Assembly (NCBI GenBank): GCA_023299945.1
Contig: JALZVZ010000147.1
Span: forward strand, 1 to 7,256
Length of the DNA: 7,256 nt
DNA from: Altererythrobacter sp.
GTDB lineage: Bacteria; Pseudomonadota; Alphaproteobacteria; Sphingomonadales; Sphingomonadaceae
Direction of reading: 5' to 3'
The notes beneath the pieces are model-generated. The model ran no database searches, was not told the origin of the DNA, and saw nothing but the letters and a program-made list of their open reading frames with translations. The translations under genes were made by a program, and so were the position numbers. Each line of letters begins with the position of its first letter. The stretch's first letter is position 1. Shown piece by piece: positions 1-4,422 of this stretch.

Positions 1-764
1 CCCGGCCAAGTGGGTGAGGACTTAAAGTCGCTGAAATTGGTTCGCAGCGCGCGCACCACCGTCACTGGAATATCGACGTTTTTGGCCGCATCGATAATGC
101 CGCCATTGCTGCGGCTGGAGCCATAAACGCTAGCCTCTATTTCGGGCGAGCAGGCAAGTTCCATTCCTGCTCCCTCGTGGGCGCCATCCGGCTTTTCGAG
201 CAGGCCATATTCGCAATAATCGCGCAGCACGCGCGGATCATAAAGCGCATAGGGATCGCGGTCTTTGAAACGGTCAAACATGGCATCAGCGGAGGCGAAA
301 TCGCGTTTGCGTTTGATTGCGGGGTGGGGCGCATCGGGGCTGAAGGATAGCTCTCCGCTGACATACCATTCCGGCTCGACGATCACGGGATCGAACAGAG
401 TGAGGCGGCTTAAGAGAGCGGGCGCATCGGCTGCGACTTGCAGCAAGATATGCGCGCCCATGGAATGTCCTATACCGTGCGCGCCGGTAACGCCGAAATG
501 CTCCAATACGGCGCGCACTTCGCTTGCCACATCCAGCCAATGGGTGATGGGTTCGCCGCCTGAACGCCCATGGCCATGCAAGTCCAAACTCAACACATGG
601 GTATCGGGGAAATGCTCGATTACAGCATCGAATACGCGGCCATGAAAGCCGGTCGCATGGGCAAACAGAAGCGTGGGCGCGCAGCCTCTTGCCTCGGCGT
701 TCCATTCCCATGTTGCGAGCTGGGTACCGCCGATGGGCGTCATGTGCAGTGTTGGTTGTGTCAT
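1..764 (-). CDS. Alpha/beta-fold hydrolase (C-terminus cut by window edge)
   Basis: This is a serine hydrolase of the alpha/beta fold with unknown substrate. The frame is open from ATG at 764 to the left edge, giving 254 codons without a stop. Visible marks are an oxyanion-region HATGFHG near residues 36-42, the post-strand motif DLHGHGRSGG at 61-70, and the nucleophile elbow GIGHSMGAH at 97-105 with Ser101 as probable nucleophile. The catalytic His, and perhaps the acid, should lie beyond the window. Residues 165-235 form a cap-like insert. No signal peptide is seen, so it is probably cytoplasmic. The start is the least certain part. AAAAGG at 766-771 sits only one base before the ATG, too close for a good ribosome site, but the next in-frame ATG (residue 8) has none. 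An in-frame TTG at 800 is a weak alternative. It lies 69 bases after the phosphodiesterase gene, so co-transcription is possible but not shown. Esterase, haloperoxidase-like or lipase-like activity cannot be distinguished. Confidence 0.85.
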   Translation of the reverse strand, partial: MTQPTLHMTPIGGTQLATWEWNAEARGCAPTLLFAHATGFHGRVFDAVIEHFPDTHVLSLDLHGHGRSGGEPITHWLDVASEVRAVLEHFGVTGAHGIGHSMGAHILLQVAADAPALLSRLTLFDPVIVEPEWYVSGELSFSPDAPHPAIKRKRDFASADAMFDRFKDRDPYALYDPRVLRDYCEYGLLEKPDGAHEGAGMELACSPEIEASVYGSSRSNGGIIDAAKNVDIPVTVVRALRTNFSDFKSSPTWP

Positions 765-777
765 GCCTTTTGCAAGA

Positions 778-798
778 GCGCAGGCGCGCGACCTACGC
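778..798 (-). other. Possible RNA hairpin between phosphodiesterase and hydrolase genes
   Basis: In the 69-base gap, GCGTAGG (798-792) can pair with CCTGCGC (784-778) around a 7-base loop, with one G-U pair. There is no following U-run, so it is not a canonical rho-independent terminator. It ends about 13 bases before the hydrolase start and could affect translation initiation or simply be chance in GC-rich DNA. Confidence 0.2.
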
Positions 799-833
799 AA
801 GCCGTCATTTTAGCCAGCCACCATTCGCATGTC

Positions 834-1685
834 CTATTCGCGCTCTGAAAACATCTCGCGGATCATCGGCTGCAGATGCGGGCCGTAATTGGCAAGGACG
901 TCCCAATCACTGACCTTTTCATAATGTGAAACCAACGTTTTTCCGTTCCATAGGTGGAGGGCATAGGTTGGCGGTTCGGTCGTTATCAGCGCGCGGGCAT
1001 CGGGTGTGTCGGGAGAAATTTCGCGCAAATCCATCGATACCAGCGGCGCGACAGAGGGCGTTACGCTGAGCGGGATACCGCAAAAGCGCGTGTTAATCGG
1101 CCGGTGCAAATGGCCGCAATGGATGGCGTGGATTTGCGGCTGATCGGTCATCGCCTCGGCCAGGCGCAGCATCCATGGCTCATCCTCGCCCGGATCCATC
1201 CAGCCAATGCCAGAGACAACCGGCGGATGGTGCATGAAGATCACCGTGGGCGTATCGCGATTGGCGGCCAATGTCTCTGAAAGCCATGCCGCGCGCGCCT
1301 CGCAAAAAGCGCCGCCATGCCTGCCTTCATCAAATGTATCGAGCATGATGATAAGTAATCCATCTTGCTCAATTGTATATTGGACAAAGCCGCCGTCCAT
1401 CGTCGGGCAATTGGGAAAGACACGTAGCAATTCTTCGCGGCTGTCATGATTGCCCATTAGCGGGTGGATTGGCCATGGGACTTCTTCTAGCGCCGCAGCG
1501 ATTTTCTCAAAACTGTCGCGGTCGCCGCGGTCGGTGAGATCGCCTGTTAAGACCAACATATCGGGCGTATTCGGCGCTTTCAAAAGCCGTGCCAGCGTCT
1601 CGCGAAAGCGGATGCGGTTGAGCTCTTCTGGTTTTGCCTCTGGATCAAAACCGATATGAATATCGGTCATTTGTGCAATCAACAT
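834..1685 (-). CDS. Calcineurin-like metallophosphoesterase, class III cyclic-nucleotide phosphodiesterase (CpdA-like)
   Basis: This 283-residue protein has the full two-metal metallophosphoesterase signature: DIH (Asp8, His10), GDLTDRGD at 48-55, GNHD at 78-81, HHPP at 152-155 and GHLH at 191-194. The combination of D-x-H, GD-x2-D-x-G, GNHD, an LDT..GRHGG segment (115-125) and GHxH fits the CpdA/Rv0805-type class III phosphodiesterases, which hydrolyse 3',5'-cyclic nucleotides. The length is close to E. coli CpdA. No signal peptide or membrane segment is visible, so it should be cytoplasmic. ATG at 1685 is chosen because the first beta strand (MLIAQMTDIH) begins there and GGAAAGG lies 8 bases upstream. 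The gene starts 24 bases after the multiheme cytochrome gene and probably shares its transcript. Upstream in the same operon is a protein with two cyclic-nucleotide-binding domains, which makes a cAMP/cGMP substrate attractive. Other phosphodiester or 2',3'-cyclic substrates remain possible for this family. Confidence 0.88.
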   Translation of the reverse strand: MLIAQMTDIHIGFDPEAKPEELNRIRFRETLARLLKAPNTPDMLVLTGDLTDRGDRDSFEKIAAALEEVPWPIHPLMGNHDSREELLRVFPNCPTMDGGFVQYTIEQDGLLIIMLDTFDEGRHGGAFCEARAAWLSETLAANRDTPTVIFMHHPPVVSGIGWMDPGEDEPWMLRLAEAMTDQPQIHAIHCGHLHRPINTRFCGIPLSVTPSVAPLVSMDLREISPDTPDARALITTEPPTYALHLWNGKTLVSHYEKVSDWDVLANYGPHLQPMIREMFSERE

Positions 1686-1693
1686 GTTGGAGC

Positions 1694-1700
1694 CCTTTCC
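1694..1700 (-). promoter_or_regulatory. Ribosome binding site of the phosphodiesterase gene
   Basis: GGAAAGG lies in the 24-base gap after the multiheme gene, 8 bases before ATG 1685. It supports this start and independent initiation on a shared mRNA. Confidence 0.6.
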
Positions 1701-1709
1701 ACCACAGCT

Positions 1710-3521
1710 CTATCGCCCTTTTCTGCTAAGCAGGGCGATCTTGTCTTTTGTCCTAGCGGGATGGTCGAGTGGCAGTTTGCCGCTAGGCGGATGATATTGG
1801 TGACACATGGCGCAGCCTGAAGCGACAGCTGGTTTCTTCGCATCCTCGCCCAAATGGCAATCTCGGCAGACCGCAATATCGGGCAGCAGCAAATCTGCGG
1901 AGGAAGAAGAACTGTCTGCGGCGTGGCATGTGCTGCACGTTTCCTCGGTATGGGCCTCGTGAGTGAAGCGGCCTTTCACAAGGTAATAATCGGATTGGAA
2001 GACCGGCATCAAATCGGCGCGGCCGTTCACCGTGGTGCGAATGTGACATTCGGCGCAAACGCCAGTGCGCGAGAGAATGTTATTGGTGGCGATCAATGAA
2101 GCGCGCGGTTTGCCAAAGGTTGGATAGCGGCGGCCCGGAACCGATGCCCCGCCAATTTGACCAGGGCGCTTGCGCTCAATTCCGCGTGGTTTGGGGCGAG
2201 AGATAGCGGCGCGTTTTGCGCCAACAGATGCCCCCGCGACATTGCGCAAATCAGCCAAAGCCTTGCCGACATCGCCGTGGGTGAGAGAGCGGAAACCGCT
2301 CGCGTCGCGCCCGATCACAAGGCTGTGACAGGCGGCGCAATCCTCCTCCATATTCACCGGCGCAAAATCATCCTTATCCTCTGTGTACGTGTGGCAATCA
2401 GCGCAAACCAATGTCTTGCCGTAACCCTTTGCGCCCAGACCGCGGGCCATGCGAGTGACCCCGCTGCCAGCATCCAAATGGATGTCATGCGGGAAGATCA
2501 TGCCGTTATAATCGGTCATGCCTTTGGTCATCACCATGCGAGTGGGCTCTAGCTGGCCGGGGCCAGTGCGAACGCGCACTTTGAACTGCGGGTGGTCTTT
2601 GCCAAAATCGCCGGCATTGCCCAGCTTTGTGTCGCTCAGGCGCTTGTCCATACCATCATGGCATTCTGCGCAAAACGCCTGCGTGGTCGGCTCCATTTCG
2701 ACCTTGCCCTCATGCTCTGTATGGCAAGTGGTGCATGAGCCCTGGCCTTCTTTGCCAAGATATTCAGCGATATCCCATTGCACTTGATCAGCCTGAGAAA
2801 TTGGGCCTGCGCCGGTTAATTGGCGCGGGATTTCTGCGTGATCATCAATGGCTTCGTGACAGGTGAGGCAGGTGCTGTCTTGCACCGATTGGAACGGTTC
2901 GACGTGGCACGCCTCGCAATTGTCTTCCAGCGTATGGTGCGCAGAAGAAAGCGCGCCGGTGCTCCAGCTGGCATCCATTGTCACTTGACCCGGTTTGTCG
3001 GGATCAGGCGTTTCGGAGCGGTCGCGGGTAAGGTGCGAATAAACGGGGATGGCAAGGAAGGCGACTAGGATCGCGGCCATACCAATCCACGCCATGATGC
3101 GTTTGGATGGCAGGGCGCTGGCAAGCGCAAATCCGGCCAAAGCATCGCTGTCACCGGCCTTTTCGGTGATCTGCGTTTGGGTGATGGTGACCGGGCCCTC
3201 GGCCTCTTTGCTAAATGCGAAGCGATAGGAGCCAAAGCTCAGCTCTGTACCGGTGGCCGGATCAAACAGCGCCTGTGTGACAGTCTTGCCGTCGTGGCCA
3301 AAGCCCAAAGTGCCAACGGCGGCGGCGCGTAATTGATCGTCTGTTGCATGCTCGCTGGCTGGTGCAATTGTGGCGTGGTGCTGCTCCACTGCCAAATCGG
3401 GCAATTGCAGATCATTGTCCGCAGAACGCCCGATGGAAAGCGTGTCGCCTTCATGTATCCGGTCGCGAATAATCTCGCGTCCAGCCGCGGTGAAATCAAT
3501 GGTGCGGATTAGGAATGTCAT
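1710..3521 (-). CDS. FHA-domain, membrane-anchored decaheme c-type cytochrome
   Basis: This 603-residue protein has three parts. Residues 1-105 look like an FHA domain: LSIGRSADNDLQL at 28-40 with the conserved Arg32, Asn36-Asp37 and His49-Ala50, followed by a GTELSFGSYRFAF strand. Residues 142-163 form one hydrophobic membrane segment without a cleavage site. The rest carries exactly ten CxxCH heme-attachment motifs, starting at Cys 202, 218, 263, 284, 373, 395, 489, 529, 552 and 570. Many extra histidines (195, 196, 310, 345, 348, 521, 524, 587) could be distal ligands, as in cytochrome c3/c7-type bis-His hemes. Heme attachment requires the periplasm, so the FHA part should face the cytoplasm. 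A basic linker (12 Lys/Arg and one Glu between 435 and 474) separates hemes 6 and 7. The gene starts 16 bases after the cytochrome b gene with a strong GAGGGGG site. Its likely role is to receive or deliver electrons in the periplasm. The terminal partner is unknown. It is not MtrA-like in length or layout. Confidence 0.9.
   Translation of the reverse strand: MTFLIRTIDFTAAGREIIRDRIHEGDTLSIGRSADNDLQLPDLAVEQHHATIAPASEHATDDQLRAAAVGTLGFGHDGKTVTQALFDPATGTELSFGSYRFAFSKEAEGPVTITQTQITEKAGDSDALAGFALASALPSKRIMAWIGMAAILVAFLAIPVYSHLTRDRSETPDPDKPGQVTMDASWSTGALSSAHHTLEDNCEACHVEPFQSVQDSTCLTCHEAIDDHAEIPRQLTGAGPISQADQVQWDIAEYLGKEGQGSCTTCHTEHEGKVEMEPTTQAFCAECHDGMDKRLSDTKLGNAGDFGKDHPQFKVRVRTGPGQLEPTRMVMTKGMTDYNGMIFPHDIHLDAGSGVTRMARGLGAKGYGKTLVCADCHTYTEDKDDFAPVNMEEDCAACHSLVIGRDASGFRSLTHGDVGKALADLRNVAGASVGAKRAAISRPKPRGIERKRPGQIGGASVPGRRYPTFGKPRASLIATNNILSRTGVCAECHIRTTVNGRADLMPVFQSDYYLVKGRFTHEAHTEETCSTCHAADSSSSSADLLLPDIAVCRDCHLGEDAKKPAVASGCAMCHQYHPPSGKLPLDHPARTKDKIALLSRKGR
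1712..1739 (-). repeat. 8-bp perfect inverted repeat at the end of the multiheme cytochrome gene
   Basis: ATCGCCCT (1739-1732 on the minus strand) and AGGGCGAT (1719-1712) are perfect inverted copies separated by 12 bases. Inside the loop, TGC/GCA can add three pairs with a four-base bulge (AAAG-side bases). The stem covers the last codons of the cytochrome gene, touching the stop, and sits just before the phosphodiesterase ribosome site. No U-run follows, so a classical terminator is unlikely. It could act as an mRNA processing or stability element that sets phosphodiesterase expression relative to the upstream genes. This role is inference. Confidence 0.4.
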
Positions 3522-3528
3522 GCTGCGG

Positions 3529-3540
3529 TCCGCCCCCTCA
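3529..3540 (-). promoter_or_regulatory. Ribosome binding block of the multiheme gene (repeated 12-mer)
   Basis: TGAGGGGGCGGA includes the stop codon TGA of the preceding gene (3540-3538) and the GAGG core. It lies about 7 bases before ATG 3521 and is identical to the block before the cytochrome b gene at 4437-4426. Confidence 0.6.
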
Positions 3541-4422
3541 CCAATAATAGAACACGCTGACGATATGGGCCGTCAGGGCCGCAATCAGCGCAATTGTTGT
3601 TGGGATATGGATAAATAGCCAAACTTCGAGCAGCGCTTTTAAACGCATCTGGCGGCGGATTTGAGCAAGCTGATCCTTGCGGCGCTCCAGCAGGGCGCGC
3701 ACGCGCTCTCGCTGTTCGACTTGGGCTTCGTCGCTTTGCCCTTTGGAGAACGCGGAAAACGCGCGGGATGTTGCGCATAATGGATAAGCGCCGGTTAGCC
3801 GCGCGGTAAATCCGGCGCTAAACACATCGGCTTTGAGTGCAGCGATAACGCGGTCGGAATCTTGGCGGGCTAGCGGCTGCGCGGCGCTTTCCAATTGGCG
3901 GTCAATCGCGGCGAGCGCATCGACCATCTCGCCGCGCGTCATTTCATTGCGGTTATTGGACAATGCGCGCGGCAGGCTGGCGTAAACCGTGATGCCGTAC
4001 ATGCCGCTAACGATGACAAACAGCATCAATCCGTAAGCCAGCGTGTGGATGTTCCAGCCAAATTGAAAGCCGGTGTGCAGCGTGCCGACCACGATAAGAG
4101 CAAGACCGAGATAAACATGGGCCGAAGTCCATGCCTTGAGGCTCCAATGCCCCGCGCTCATCCGCCGTTTGCGCACACCCAGCATGGTTAGCCATAAGAT
4201 CAGCAGCGCGCCAATTGTGCCCAAAGTATAACCGAACCAGCTGCCGCCATTATGGCGCGGTTCGACCTCGATGGTTAGATAGCCATAGATGGATGCGCCG
4301 CTCAGGATGATTGCAATCCACATCCATAAGAAGCCCTTATGGGTCAGGAAGCTGGAATGGTCCGTGTTTCGGCGCTTTTCGTTAAAGGCAAAATTGCCTT
4401 TACGATTTGCTTTAGAGGCCAT
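3538..4422 (-). CDS. Five-helix membrane protein, probable diheme cytochrome b (ferric-reductase-like core)
   Basis: From ATG 4422 this is 294 residues. A TTG one codon earlier is possible but the ATG overlaps the upstream stop (TGATG) and has GAGGGGG seven bases before it. Hydrophobic helices lie near 31-50, 64-83, 98-118, 126-148 and 264-291. Positive charges at the N-terminus (KANRKG, EKRRN) and at RKRR (84-87) place the N-terminus and the 110-residue hydrophilic loop (about 150-262, Arg/Gln-rich and helical-looking) in the cytoplasm. Helix 3 has His102 and His116, and helix 5 has His272 and His286. Both are HX13H pairs on helices running in the same direction, so two hemes b could be stacked across the membrane. 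That spacing is the hallmark of NADPH-oxidase/ferric-reductase transmembrane domains, though the flavin domain is absent here. It sits between the flavin/FeS fusion gene and the decaheme gene, as expected for the membrane link. Heme binding is inferred from the His pattern, and I recognise no named family. Confidence 0.8.
   Translation of the reverse strand: MASKANRKGNFAFNEKRRNTDHSSFLTHKGFLWMWIAIILSGASIYGYLTIEVEPRHNGGSWFGYTLGTIGALLILWLTMLGVRKRRMSAGHWSLKAWTSAHVYLGLALIVVGTLHTGFQFGWNIHTLAYGLMLFVIVSGMYGITVYASLPRALSNNRNEMTRGEMVDALAAIDRQLESAAQPLARQDSDRVIAALKADVFSAGFTARLTGAYPLCATSRAFSAFSKGQSDEAQVEQRERVRALLERRKDQLAQIRRQMRLKALLEVWLFIHIPTTIALIAALTAHIVSVFYYW

Noticed and set aside
286..711. Minus-strand 141-residue open frame inside the hydrolase gene
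   Set aside because: It is an out-of-frame shadow, very rich in Arg and Cys with no family features. The hydrolase frame on the same strand has clear catalytic motifs.
1712..1739. Rho-independent terminator after the multiheme gene
   Set aside because: The stem is good but lies within the coding end and is followed by AGAGCTG rather than a U-run.
2157..2552. Plus-strand 131-residue open frame opposite the multiheme gene
   Set aside because: It is antisense to a strongly supported decaheme gene, and its composition is explained by the complement of that gene.
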